Positions 1 to 8,628 of a DNA stretch of 64,000 bases are shown one piece after another. The position numbers and the translations under genes are program-made. Source of the stretch: Paraburkholderia panacisoli (GTDB lineage Bacteria > Pseudomonadota > Gammaproteobacteria > Burkholderiales > Burkholderiaceae); assembly GCF_008369935.1 (NCBI RefSeq), contig NZ_VTUZ01000009.1, positions 62,001 through 126,000 of the forward strand, given 5' to 3'. How positions within the stretch are numbered: position 1 is the first letter of the stretch; every line of letters starts with the position of its first letter. The notes below the pieces were generated by a model. That model saw nothing but the letters and a program-made list of their open reading frames with translations, made no database searches and was not told the DNA's origin.

Positions 1-1
1 C

Positions 2-1465
2 GATTGCCATCGCAGCGGTGTGCCTGTTCTCGCTATCGCCGCGCATGTCCCCAGTACGGAAATCGGCATCGACTATTTTCAGGCTACCCACCCCGAAGCG
101 TTGTTCAAGGAATGTAGTCACTACGTCGAACTCGTCCACAGTGCCGACCAGCTACCGCAAATTCTGGGCCGTGCCATCCGGACGGCGGTTGCGCGCAAAG
201 GCGTCGCTGTGGTCGTCATACCAGGCGATGTGGCACTCGGGACGCTTACCAAACCTGCGCCGCACTGGAGCGCGCCTGCCGCTCCGGTGATGCGCCCATC
301 GAACGACGAAGTCGCGAAACTCGCACGCCTGTTGAACCAGTCGTCGCGAGTGACGTTGCTGTGCGGGGCGGGATGCAAGGATTCCCACACGGAAGTCGTG
401 GAACTTGCCCGCAAGCTGCAAGCGCCAATCGTGCACTCGCTGCGTGGCAAGGAGTACATCGAATACGATAACCCGTTCGATGTGGGAATGACGGGTCTTG
501 TGGGGTTCGCCTCCGGCTACTCCGCGATGAAGAGTTGCGACATGCTCCTGATGTTGGGCACTGACTTCCCCTATCGACAGTTCTACCCGGAGAAAGTGAC
601 CATCGCGCAAGTCGATACGCGGGCGGAAGCGCTCGGCAACCGGTGCCCGCTAGAGCTCGGCGTATTGGGAACGGTCAAGGATACGCTCGATGCACTTCTG
701 CCAATGATCCAGGAGAAAACGGATAGCAGCTTCCTGAATCGCGCGCTCGACGACTATCGCAAGGCTCGCCAGAGTCTGAATGCGCTGGCGGAGCCAGAAC
801 CGGGCAGCAGCACCATCCATCCGCAGTACGTGACCAGGCTCGTCAGCGAACTGGCGGACGAGGATGCCATCTTCTCCTGCGACGTCGGCACCCCCATCGC
901 GTGGACAGCCAGATACCTGAAAATGAACGGCAAACGACGACTGGTGGGTTCTTTCAATCACGGTTCGATGGCCAACTCACTGTTGCACTCGATTGGCGCG
1001 CAGGCCGCTTTCAGGGACCGGCAGGTGATTTCGATGTCGGGTGACGGCGGCTTCACCATGATGATGGGAGAGTTTTTGACGCTGGCTCAAACAGGGTTGC
1101 CGGTCAAGGTCGTCGTGCTCAACAACGGAACGCTGGGCTTCGTGGAAATGGAGATGAAGGCCAGCGGGTTCCTTGATACAGGATGCGACCTGAAAAATCC
1201 TAACTTCGCCGCGATGGCCAATGCGATCGGAATCAAAGGCGTGCGCGTCGAGCACCCCGCAGAGCTGGAACAAGCGTTAAGCGAAGCATTCGCTCATCCG
1301 GGTCCGGCTCTCGTCGACGTAGTGAGCGCACGTCAGGAACTCGTGATGCCTCCTACGACGACGGGTGACCAGGCCTATCACTTTGGACTGTTTATGCTTC
1401 GTGCCGTCATGGACGGTCGAGGCCAGCAGCTCATCGACCTTGCAAAAGTCAATCTGTTCCGGTAG
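2..1465 (+). CDS. poxB: Pyruvate oxidase / ubiquinone-dependent pyruvate dehydrogenase, 3' part (5' end outside window)
   Basis: Thiamine-diphosphate and FAD enzyme that decarboxylates pyruvate to acetate and CO2 and passes electrons to ubiquinone at the inner membrane. The frame is open from base 2 and begins DCHRSGVPVLAIAAHVP, which lines up with about residue 85 of E. coli PoxB as I remember it, so the N-terminal pyrimidine-binding domain is missing. What remains is the central FAD domain (ECSHYVELV, VVVIPGDVAL, LRGKEYIEYDNPFDVGMTG) and the ThDP pyrophosphate domain (ISMSGDGGFTMMMGEF with GDGG, then VVVLNNGTLGF). The C-terminus (MLRAVMDGRGQQLIDLAKVN) resembles the lipid-binding tail of PoxB. 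Family membership is very secure; the true start cannot be seen. Confidence 0.93.
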   Translation, partial: DCHRSGVPVLAIAAHVPSTEIGIDYFQATHPEALFKECSHYVELVHSADQLPQILGRAIRTAVARKGVAVVVIPGDVALGTLTKPAPHWSAPAAPVMRPSNDEVAKLARLLNQSSRVTLLCGAGCKDSHTEVVELARKLQAPIVHSLRGKEYIEYDNPFDVGMTGLVGFASGYSAMKSCDMLLMLGTDFPYRQFYPEKVTIAQVDTRAEALGNRCPLELGVLGTVKDTLDALLPMIQEKTDSSFLNRALDDYRKARQSLNALAEPEPGSSTIHPQYVTRLVSELADEDAIFSCDVGTPIAWTARYLKMNGKRRLVGSFNHGSMANSLLHSIGAQAAFRDRQVISMSGDGGFTMMMGEFLTLAQTGLPVKVVVLNNGTLGFVEMEMKASGFLDTGCDLKNPNFAAMANAIGIKGVRVEHPAELEQALSEAFAHPGPALVDVVSARQELVMPPTTTGDQAYHFGLFMLRAVMDGRGQQLIDLAKVNLFR

Positions 1466-1571
1466 TGCGATCCGCAAGCGTGTAGGGACTGTTATCCCAA
1501 CCCGGTCGCTTGTTTCTTCATTCAACCCGGACCTGTGTTGATAACGGACATCCGACGGCATGTCACGCCGA

Positions 1572-1601
1572 GATTCGGTCGAACGGGGGTTCGACCGAAT
1601 C
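1572..1601. terminator. Perfect 13-bp hairpin between poxB and the MFS gene
   Basis: GATTCGGTCGAAC, a GGGG loop, then GTTCGACCGAATC: 13 perfect pairs. It lies 107 bases after the poxB stop and 82 before the MFS start. No T-run follows, so it is not a textbook intrinsic terminator. It could end or attenuate poxB transcription, or be an operator for the transporter gene. Confidence 0.5.
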
Positions 1602-1682
1602 CGGCTCTGGATCACCTGATTCGTATCTCCGCCGCGCGTTGGCCCGTACCCGGTTCATCGGCAATTCAAGGGAAATTGAATC

Positions 1683-2957
1683 ATGTCCAGCAAGATCTTG
1701 AGCACTGGGAATCTTCGATCGGACCGCGAGCCAATACATATCGGCTTCGTCGTCGCGTGGCTTTTTTGCGCAGCGTTCTACTTCATGCAGTACATGCTGC
1801 GCTCCGCGCCGGGCGTCATGATGCCCGAGTTGAGTACGGCGTTCGCCCGCGATGCGCTGGGCGTGGGCACGCTCGTCGGCCTGTATTACTACACCTATGC
1901 GCTGTTCTCGATCGTTTGCGGGGCGTTGCTCGACCGGCTCGGCGGCAAGGCCGTCATTCCGGCCGGCATCGTGCTGGTTGCCGTCGGGGCGGCACTGTTC
2001 GGCCTGGGCAACGTCGAGGCCGCTCAACTCGGTCGCCTGCTGCAAGGCGCAGGCTCGGCATGCGGGTTCATCGGCGCGGTGTATCTGGCCACGCATGGCT
2101 TTCCCCCGCGCTCTCTTGCGACTGCCGTAGGTTTCACTCAGTGCTTCGGCATGCTGGGCGGCTCCGCGGGCCAGTTCGCCGTTGCGCCGCTCATTCACGG
2201 CCTCATCACGTGGCAGCAGTTCTGGTGGCTATCTGGCCTCGTGATCTTCCTGATCGCCGTGCTGGTGCTTATCGTGACACCGGCGGCACACGACGACAGC
2301 TCAGCCAGCCAGGGTTCCTGGATGAAGATGTTCGCGCCGTACAAGCAAGTGCTGTCCAATCCGCAGTCGTATCTTTGCGGTTTCTGCGCCGGTCTGCTGT
2401 TCTTGCCGACTACGGTCGGCGACCTGATCTGGGGCATTCCATTCCTGCGCAACGGTCTGGACGTCAGCTATGGGGAGGCCGTCAATCGCGCGAGCATGGT
2501 GCCACTCGGCTGGGTGATCGGCTGCCCGCTGTTGGGCTACCTGTCTGACCGTCTGGGCCGCCGCAAGCCGGTGTTGATCGCAGGCGCACTGCTGATGCTC
2601 GCATCGGCTGCAGGCATTTTCTATCTGCCGGCCGGTGTGGCGCCGCCTTACCTGCTCGGCTTGCTGCTCGGCATCGGCTCCGGTGCGGCCATGCTGCCGT
2701 ACACGGTGATCAAGGAAGTCAATCCGGATAACGTGAAGGGCAGCGCCAGCGGCGCGATCAATTTCCTGGTGTTCACGTTCAGCGCATTGCTCACGCCCGT
2801 GTATGGCAAGCTGCTCGCCCACCTCGCGAACGGCGGTGCAATGGACCTACCGGTATTCCGTGCAGCCGGCTCCTGGTTGCTCGGCGGCATCGTGCTCGCC
2901 ATGGTGCTTGCGATGTTCATGCGCGAGACCAGACCACGCGGACGCGCGAATGCATGA
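1683..2957 (+). CDS. MFS transporter, 12-TM type
   Basis: Inner-membrane carrier of 424 residues, the usual length for a 12-helix major facilitator. Hydrophobic segments run evenly from about residue 20 to 415. The loop after helix 2 carries the motif-A-like DRLGGKAVIPAG, and the equivalent loop in the second half reads DRLGRRKPVL, as expected from the internal duplication. The N-terminus (FYFMQYMLRSAPGVMMPEL) resembles anion/organic-acid MFS members. Substrate unknown. It starts 217 bases after poxB on the same strand with a hairpin between, so it may be separately controlled. The ATG at 1683 has only a weak AAGGGAAA-like site upstream. The family is clear; no specific solute is claimed. Confidence 0.88.
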   Translation: MSSKILSTGNLRSDREPIHIGFVVAWLFCAAFYFMQYMLRSAPGVMMPELSTAFARDALGVGTLVGLYYYTYALFSIVCGALLDRLGGKAVIPAGIVLVAVGAALFGLGNVEAAQLGRLLQGAGSACGFIGAVYLATHGFPPRSLATAVGFTQCFGMLGGSAGQFAVAPLIHGLITWQQFWWLSGLVIFLIAVLVLIVTPAAHDDSSASQGSWMKMFAPYKQVLSNPQSYLCGFCAGLLFLPTTVGDLIWGIPFLRNGLDVSYGEAVNRASMVPLGWVIGCPLLGYLSDRLGRRKPVLIAGALLMLASAAGIFYLPAGVAPPYLLGLLLGIGSGAAMLPYTVIKEVNPDNVKGSASGAINFLVFTFSALLTPVYGKLLAHLANGGAMDLPVFRAAGSWLLGGIVLAMVLAMFMRETRPRGRANA

Positions 2958-2971
2958 GGCTGTCCATTCAG

Positions 2972-3050
2972 GCAAGCGGGTTCGCAAGAGATGTCAGAAC
3001 GCGACGACCATCATCGATCTCGGCAACGGTTCGAAGCGCAGACCGAGCAT
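2972..3050 (-). pseudogene. Truncated, frameshifted stub of a single-domain response regulator
   Basis: Reading leftward from the ATG at 3050, the DNA matches the start of the intact receiver gene at 7694-8059, including its GGAGGAAAGAA ribosome site. One base is missing near codon 4. In the corrected frame it reads LRTVAEIDDGRRVLTSLANP, matching LRTVAVIDDDRRVLTSLANL in the intact copy, and then stops. Everything after the first 27 or so codons is gone, replaced by the end of the MFS gene. It sits directly downstream of the LuxR-type regulator gene, so the ancestral operon was probably LuxR regulator followed by single-domain receiver. Confidence 0.8.
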
Positions 3051-3096
3051 TTCTTTCCTCCGGGTCACGGAGTCTCACACAGCTTTGACGTTGCCG

Positions 3097-3735
3097 TCAG
3101 GCTTCGGACGTGATTGTCGACGAGGTTTGCAGTTGCAGTTTGCTTGCCTGCCTGACGAGAGTGGCAAATGAATCCGCCTGCATTTTCTTCATGATATGGC
3201 CGCGATGTATCTGCACGGTATATTCAGTGATGCCAAGGTTCGCCGCCACCTGCTTGTTGAGCAGGCCGCTTGCAAGCAAAGGCATAAGCTCCTGCTCACG
3301 GGGCGTCAGCGATTGATAGCGTGCCTGGAGGCTCGCCGCATCCTCCGCCTCCTTGTGAAGAACGTGTGCTCTGGCAAGTGCCGCATCGACCGTGCGCATC
3401 AACTCGTCTTCGTCGACGGGCTTGGTGAGGAAATCCACAGCCCCGCCCTTCATCGCCAGAACCGCGGATGATACATCTCCCCTTCCAGTAATGAAAATGA
3501 CGGGAATCCGGGAGTCCGTACTGACAAGCTTCTGGACTTCCAGGCCATTCATGCCTGGCATGCTCATATCCAGAATCAGACATGCAACGACATTTCGACG
3601 CCGCGTGTCCAGAAACTCTCCGCCGGAATCGAAGGCCTGGACGTCTCTCCCGTTTGCGCGCAGCAGCGTCGACAGAGCTTCTCGCACCCGTCGGTCGTCG
3701 TCGACCACATACACCAGCTCGTTTGCGGATTCCAT
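3097..3735 (-). CDS. Two-component response regulator, FixJ/LuxR type
   Basis: Cytoplasmic DNA-binding response regulator of 212 residues, normal for the FixJ/NarL class. Receiver domain about 5-120: acidic pair in YVVDDDRR, phosphoacceptor Asp56 in LILDMSMPG, Thr in FITGRGD, Lys in FLTKPVDEDEL. LuxR-type helix-turn-helix about 140-200: SLTPREQELMPLLASGLLNK, then IHRGHIMKKM. It is divergent from the multi-PAS histidine kinase at 4277, its probable partner, with 541 bases between. Its upstream region holds a palindrome (3888-3905) that is repeated before the receiver gene at 7694, suggesting shared or cross control. A broken receiver stub follows it. Confidence 0.92.
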   Translation of the reverse strand: MESANELVYVVDDDRRVREALSTLLRANGRDVQAFDSGGEFLDTRRRNVVACLILDMSMPGMNGLEVQKLVSTDSRIPVIFITGRGDVSSAVLAMKGGAVDFLTKPVDEDELMRTVDAALARAHVLHKEAEDAASLQARYQSLTPREQELMPLLASGLLNKQVAANLGITEYTVQIHRGHIMKKMQADSFATLVRQASKLQLQTSSTITSEA

Positions 3736-3887
3736 GGAACCCCTCCCTAGTTAGGTAAAAGAACTCTCCTAACGTCGATACAGTCGGTCTCCGATAGACC
3801 CGCTGAATGTGCCTCTCATGTGGGCGCGCCGACGAGAAATTATAGCCATTGGAACCGCGGTCCGGAACCACAGATCGCGTGTTGAGC

Positions 3888-3905
3888 ATTACATGATTAT
3901 GTAAT
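3888..3905. promoter_or_regulatory. Palindromic operator ATTACAT-N4-ATGTAAT (copy A)
   Basis: Perfect 7-bp inverted repeat with a GATT spacer, 153 bases upstream of the regulator start at 3735 and between it and the divergent kinase gene. The same arms with a GTTT spacer occur at 8241-8258. Both arms are retained while other bases of the duplicated block have diverged, which suggests a protein-binding site. Confidence 0.6.
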
Positions 3906-3930
3906 GTCGCCACCGTTTATGAAGTTGTAG

Positions 3931-4276
3931 GGTAGCTGCTTCGCCTCATTGGCCTGACTGCAATTGCTGGCGCGCGCTCGAAAAGCTTCACTAGTATCAG
4001 TTCGACCAGGTTCTTCAAACCTGCGTCTTCAGAGAATTCCTGATCCTGTAGCTGCGGGCGGCCAAGCGCTATTGGTATGACAGATCCCCCTAGCCCATGT
4101 ATTCGATTCGGACGCTCCACCGCTCGCACGAGCAGCCCTCTTAAGCACCACACGAATTAACCAGCAACACTCCCCGACCCATTTGCGAACAAGGAACCGT
4201 TGCGCTTGAAAAATCCCACCATCGGCGGGAAATTCAGAGTCTTACTCTCTACGCGGCGACGAACTCCGAGGTTGAC
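3931..4276. other. Intergenic stretch upstream of the histidine kinase gene
   Basis: The rest of the 541-base gap between the divergent regulator and kinase genes. No coding-like frame or clear hairpin was found. It must hold the kinase promoter, but no confident -35/-10 pair was seen. Confidence 0.5.
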
Positions 4277-7200
4277 ATGCTTACCGTGTTGATGCCACGC
4301 CCGTCTCGGAACGTTGCTCTCAGCGTCGCCATATCAGGCGCGTCAGGAGTGGCAGGGATCCTTGAACCCGTTACGGGCTGCCTTAGCCTCCTCCTGGTTG
4401 TCCTGTTCACGCACTTTTTCGGCCGGAGCTTCGGGCGTCTGGCCGCTGGCTTCGCCTCGCTTGGGATAGCCGGCGTGGCGTTGGCTTCCAATCAGCCTCC
4501 TTTTGCCTCCAGTTCTATCGCCCGTTCCGCTGTCGCAATTGCCGCGGCCTGGCTGGGTGCGGAGCTTGTCTCCCGGCGCACACGGCTGCCGGACTCAATG
4601 GCCGGATTGAGGAATGCGTTTGACGAGCAAATCCGCCAACGAATCCAGACACTTCAAAGCACCAGCAGTCTCGTTCCCGGCCATATGTGGACCGCGCTGC
4701 CCAATGGCGACGTTGAATACCTGAGTCCCAGCCTATCCGAATACACAGGCATAAAAGAAGCAGTTACCTGCGACGCTTTCCGAGCCGCAATCCACCCGGA
4801 AGACCTGCAGGCAAACGACCGATACTGGCACGCACTCAGGGCCGGAAACGACGCAGGAGAGCTTGAGTTTCGGCTCAGGTGTATCAACGGGGAGTATCGG
4901 TGGTTCCTCTGCCGTGTCAAAGCAATCAGAAACGACAACGGAAGGCTACTACGATGGGTCGGGGTGGGCTGGGACATACACGACCGGAAGATTTCGGAAT
5001 CTCTTCATCGAACCGAAGAGGAAACCTATCGGCGCATCGTGGACAGCGTGCCAGCATGCGTATGTGTCGGCGGGCCCACCGGCGAGATTCTCTACGTGAA
5101 TAGAGTCGGTGTTGCCGCGCTGGGCAGACCGATGGAGGAAATAGTCGGTGACGGATGGATGAACTACATTCACCCCGATGACGTACAGGCCGCACGGCAG
5201 CAATGGAGCGCCCACATTGCCGCGTGTGAACCGGTCGATATGGCATTGAGAATGTTGCAGCACGACGGAGTATACCGCTGGCAGCGCCTTCTAGCCGAGC
5301 CATCACGCGGCATAAACGGGGACGTCGTCAACTGGTACCTCATTGGAATAGAAATCGAAGAGACCATCAAGGCTCAACAGGCGTTGACAGCAAGTGAGAG
5401 AGAAGCCAGAGAGCTCCTCGACCGGTTACCGGGCCGCTTCGCTACCCGGACAGAGCAAGATTTCGATTTCATCAATCGGCAGATTCTTGAGGAAGCGGGA
5501 ACAACCCTTGAGGGCATGCAGAATCTGGGCTTTCTGCAATTCATTCATCCCGATGACCGCTCCAGAGTAAAGGAGGGCTATCTGCGCTCCGTTCGGGAAA
5601 AGAGCCCGTACGATACGACCTATCGATGGGCAGACCGCGACGGTAATTATCATTGGCGTCACTCGCGCTCCGTTCCTTACTTTAACGATGACGGAAGTGT
5701 CTACAAGTGGTATGCCGTGAACATGGATATCGATGATCTTTATAGATCCAAAGAGCTCATCCGTGAACGGGAAGTTCAACTGAACTGGCTGGCGGAGAAC
5801 GTTCCCAGCCTCCTCTGGCGTACGGACTCCCAAGGCCGCCTGGAATATGTGAACAAGCGCGCTGAAGACTACACGGGACTACGGCTGGATGAATTGATAT
5901 CGCACGGCTGGCTTCACCTGGTGCATCCAGATGACTTTGCGTCAACAATGGAAGCCTGGCAAGGTTCGCTCGAAAGCGGCAGACCTTACGACTGGGTCTA
6001 TCGATTCCGCGCGGCCGACAACACGTACCGCTGGTTTCAATCCAAAGGCATCCCCATGCGGGATGCCAACGGTGATACCGTGAATTGGTACGGTCTTCTG
6101 ATAGATATTCACGAGCGAAAGTTGGCGCAAGAAGTCCTTCGCACAGAAGAGCTCAATTTGCGAAGGCTCGTAGACGCATTGCCCGCGATGATCTGGAGGG
6201 CCACACCGCAAGGAGACGTCGACAGGTGGAATCGGCAAATGCTAACGTTCATGGGAAAGAGCGGCGAAGAATTCGACGGGGAAATGTTACTTAGGCTCAT
6301 TCCGGAAGCTGACCGTCTTCGTGTCCGCTCGCGCTGGAGGCGGGCTGTCGAGGAAGGTGCGTCGTACCAGGACACGTATCCGGTTACTGGCGCCGATGGG
6401 AAACTGCATTGGTACCTCGCTCGCGGCGAACCGTTTCGGGATGAAAGCGGGCAGGTTCTGCACTGGTACGGCGTATGTACGGACATCAACGATCTCAAAC
6501 AGACAGAAGCCGCGCTCGAACAGCGGGAGCACCAGCTACGAGAGCTTATCGAAACCATCCCCGCCATGCTCTGGTGCAATGATCCGCGAGGGGGACTCAC
6601 TTACATCAATCGGAAAACCGCCGAATTTGTCGGCCTGAGTATTTCGCAGCTCACGGACCTCGGCTTTACGAAGACCATTCACTCTGACGACCTGGACAGC
6701 CTGCTTCAAGCGTGGAGACACTCGGTCGAGACTGGCGAACCCTACAGCCACGTTGCCAGGCTTCGCCGAAAGGACGGGGTTTACCGGTGGCACCAGCACA
6801 CGGCTGAAGCGATGAGAGACTCCGATGGCAACATTGTCCAATGGTACGGCCTCAGTCTTGATATTGACGAACCAAAGCGCGCAGAAGACCGGCTCAGGCA
6901 GACCCAGGCTGAACTCGCCCGGGCGACCCAGATTGCCACGGTCGCAGAACTCTCGGCGTCCATCGCACACGAACTCAATCAACCTCTCACGTCCGTTATC
7001 GTTAATGCGCAGGCATGCAAGCGGTGGCTCGCAGCGTATCCGCCAAACTTGACGGAAGCCAGGGCTTCCGTGGAAAGCGTCGTTCGAGATGCCCGCTCCG
7101 CTGACGAAACCATGCAAAGCATCCGCGCACTGTTCAGGCGGCAGACATTCCAGAAGCTGCAACGCAATGTCAAAGACCTGGTTCTCGAAGCCGTACGGCT

Positions 7201-7636
7201 CCTACGGGAAGACGAAACCAGGAATACCGCCGACATCGAACTCGATTTGCCTGCTGGCCTGCCTCCGGTGTTCGTCGACCAGATACAGATTCAGCAGGTC
7301 CTTCTTAACCTCATCACGAACGGGATAGAGGCCACGGAAAACTCGGGACGCACACCCAGGATTCTGATTACCGCATGTTCCCTTGACGACGGGTCCGTGC
7401 TGCTCCAGGTCATCGATAACGGTTCGGGCATCGTCGGTGGCGACAGCATATTCGACTCATTCGTCACGACCAAGAGCAAAGGGATGGGCATCGGGCTGGC
7501 AGTGTCGCGCTCGATTATCGAAGCTCATGAGGGTCGTCTCACTGCCGCCAATAACGAGGGCTTCGGAGCAACCTTCAGCGTCGTGCTCCCAGTCTTGCCT
7601 GTGCAAATTGCCCAGCTGGAGGCGAGTGCCAAATAG
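4277..7636 (+). CDS. Multi-PAS sensor histidine kinase (six PAS domains)
   Basis: Membrane-anchored sensor kinase, 1119 residues. About two or three hydrophobic segments at 10-90. Then six PAS/PAC units at roughly 130-255, 260-380, 385-505, 510-635, 640-765 and 770-885; most keep the FIHPDD-like and YRW...NWYG signatures typical of tandem PAS proteins. The HisKA phosphoacceptor is His898 in SIAHELNQPLTSV. The ATPase domain follows: N box LLNLITNGIEA, G1 VIDNGSGI, G2 GMGIGLAVSRSI. It lacks a receiver domain, so it needs a separate regulator. The LuxR-type regulator (3097-3735) and single-domain receiver (7694-8059) flank it and are the natural candidates. The SIAHELNQPL box is of the FixL-like class. 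Signal unknown. Confidence 0.93.
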   Translation: MLTVLMPRPSRNVALSVAISGASGVAGILEPVTGCLSLLLVVLFTHFFGRSFGRLAAGFASLGIAGVALASNQPPFASSSIARSAVAIAAAWLGAELVSRRTRLPDSMAGLRNAFDEQIRQRIQTLQSTSSLVPGHMWTALPNGDVEYLSPSLSEYTGIKEAVTCDAFRAAIHPEDLQANDRYWHALRAGNDAGELEFRLRCINGEYRWFLCRVKAIRNDNGRLLRWVGVGWDIHDRKISESLHRTEEETYRRIVDSVPACVCVGGPTGEILYVNRVGVAALGRPMEEIVGDGWMNYIHPDDVQAARQQWSAHIAACEPVDMALRMLQHDGVYRWQRLLAEPSRGINGDVVNWYLIGIEIEETIKAQQALTASEREARELLDRLPGRFATRTEQDFDFINRQILEEAGTTLEGMQNLGFLQFIHPDDRSRVKEGYLRSVREKSPYDTTYRWADRDGNYHWRHSRSVPYFNDDGSVYKWYAVNMDIDDLYRSKELIREREVQLNWLAENVPSLLWRTDSQGRLEYVNKRAEDYTGLRLDELISHGWLHLVHPDDFASTMEAWQGSLESGRPYDWVYRFRAADNTYRWFQSKGIPMRDANGDTVNWYGLLIDIHERKLAQEVLRTEELNLRRLVDALPAMIWRATPQGDVDRWNRQMLTFMGKSGEEFDGEMLLRLIPEADRLRVRSRWRRAVEEGASYQDTYPVTGADGKLHWYLARGEPFRDESGQVLHWYGVCTDINDLKQTEAALEQREHQLRELIETIPAMLWCNDPRGGLTYINRKTAEFVGLSISQLTDLGFTKTIHSDDLDSLLQAWRHSVETGEPYSHVARLRRKDGVYRWHQHTAEAMRDSDGNIVQWYGLSLDIDEPKRAEDRLRQTQAELARATQIATVAELSASIAHELNQPLTSVIVNAQACKRWLAAYPPNLTEARASVESVVRDARSADETMQSIRALFRRQTFQKLQRNVKDLVLEAVRLLREDETRNTADIELDLPAGLPPVFVDQIQIQQVLLNLITNGIEATENSGRTPRILITACSLDDGSVLLQVIDNGSGIVGGDSIFDSFVTTKSKGMGIGLAVSRSIIEAHEGRLTAANNEGFGATFSVVLPVLPVQIAQLEASAK

Positions 7637-7693
7637 TGCACCCGGGGGCGACGTTGCGCCGCTCTTCTCAGCGTGGACCGACCGACAATATCT

Positions 7694-8059
7694 TCAAACA
7701 ATTCTATCCAACAGGTCCAACAACGCGTCCCCGTCGACAGGCTTTCTGAAGAATCCTACTGCGCCTCTCTGCAGATAGTAGCTTTCAGTATGTTCGCCCG
7801 GCTTTCCTGTGATGATGATGACGGGCATTGCGGAATCAGAATGAACCGCCCTCTCGAGCACTTGCATGCCGTCGATTGGCCGCATTCCCAGATCAGTAAT
7901 AACGCATACCAGCCCCGCGTAGCCGTCGGAGAAAAAATCCAGCGCAGATTCGTAGACCCGTGTCCCATACCCACCAGAGGCAAGCAGGTTTGCCAGAGAT
8001 GTCAGAACGCGTCGGTCATCGTCAATCACGGCAACGGTTCGAAGCGGAGGCGCGAGCAT
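7694..8059 (-). CDS. Single-domain response regulator (receiver only)
   Basis: A 121-residue CheY-like receiver without an output domain: VAVIDDDRR acidic cluster, phosphoacceptor Asp56 in VCVITDLGM, Thr in IIITGKPGE, Lys in FFRKPVDGDAL. Such proteins act by phosphotransfer or protein contact. I start it at the ATG at 8059 because GGAGGAAAGAA ends next to it; an in-frame ATG at 8077 would overlap that ribosome site. Transcribed toward the kinase gene, with stops 58 bases apart. Its promoter is the copy-B block, a near duplicate of that before the LuxR-type regulator. An intact paralogue of the stub at 2972-3050. Confidence 0.88.
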   Translation of the reverse strand: MLAPPLRTVAVIDDDRRVLTSLANLLASGGYGTRVYESALDFFSDGYAGLVCVITDLGMRPIDGMQVLERAVHSDSAMPVIIITGKPGEHTESYYLQRGAVGFFRKPVDGDALLDLLDRIV

Positions 8060-8282
8060 TTCTTTCCTCCGGGTCATGGAGTCTCACACAGCTTTAACGT
8101 TGGCGTCCGGCTTCGAACGTGATCGTCGCGTTACAGTCGGTCTCCGATAGACCTGCTGAATGTGCTTCTCATGCGCGCGCGCCGACAAGAAATTATAGCC
8201 ATCGGAATCGTCGTCCGGAACCACGGATAGCGTGTTGGGCATTACATGTTTATGTAATGTCAGCACGCCATATGAAGTTGTA
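7981..8282. repeat. Duplicated regulator block, copy B (contiguous)
   Basis: Direct-orientation partner of the split block at 2973-3930. The first half (7981-8128) covers the start of the receiver gene and a vestige of a lost LuxR-type C-terminus. The second half (8131-8282) is the promoter block. Relative to copy A about 658 bases, the entire LuxR-type gene, are absent. Confidence 0.85.
8241..8258. promoter_or_regulatory. Palindromic operator ATTACAT-N4-ATGTAAT (copy B)
   Basis: Identical 7-bp arms to the site at 3888-3905, spacer GTTT instead of GATT. It lies 182 bases upstream of the receiver start at 8059. Probable binding site for the same regulator. Confidence 0.6.
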
Positions 8283-8628
8283 GGCACCCAGGAAGCCGTT
8301 GCGAATTCAGTTAAACACCCGCTTGAGGCGTGTCCGGCAAATCAAAGCGCAAGCGAGAGACAGGCGCGCAAATACGCGCCCCACGACCGATCGGCTCAGC
8401 TTTCGGCGATCGCCCGTCATCCAACGCCAAGCGGCTCTGTCTCAGTTGCTCGACACCGATCTCGAGCCCAAGCATGCGGAATATCGTGCGGAGATGTACT
8501 ATCGCTTCTTCGACTTGCCCGGCCTCTTCGCGAGACCAAACATTCAATACATCCTTGAGCCGGGCTACACGCGCATATCCAACGCCATAGTCCTGGGCAT
8601 GCGGACCGACATAAGCCTTCGAGGTGGT

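Larger units (their letters stand above)
2973..3930. repeat. Duplicated regulator block, copy A (interrupted by a LuxR-type gene)
   Basis: Two sub-blocks, 2973-3120 and 3779-3930, are strongly similar to 7981-8128 and 8131-8282 in the same orientation, about 5 kb away. In copy A the sub-blocks are separated by the response-regulator gene at 3097-3735. In copy B they abut. The end of the regulator gene (ITSEA-stop) lies inside the first sub-block, and copy B keeps a vestige of it (ITFEA), so copy B looks like a deletion derivative of an A-like ancestor. Confidence 0.85.

Noticed and set aside
8299..8628. N-terminal extension of the exporter
   Set aside because: Open frame but not family-like; a good ribosome site and the right length favour the ATG at 8629.
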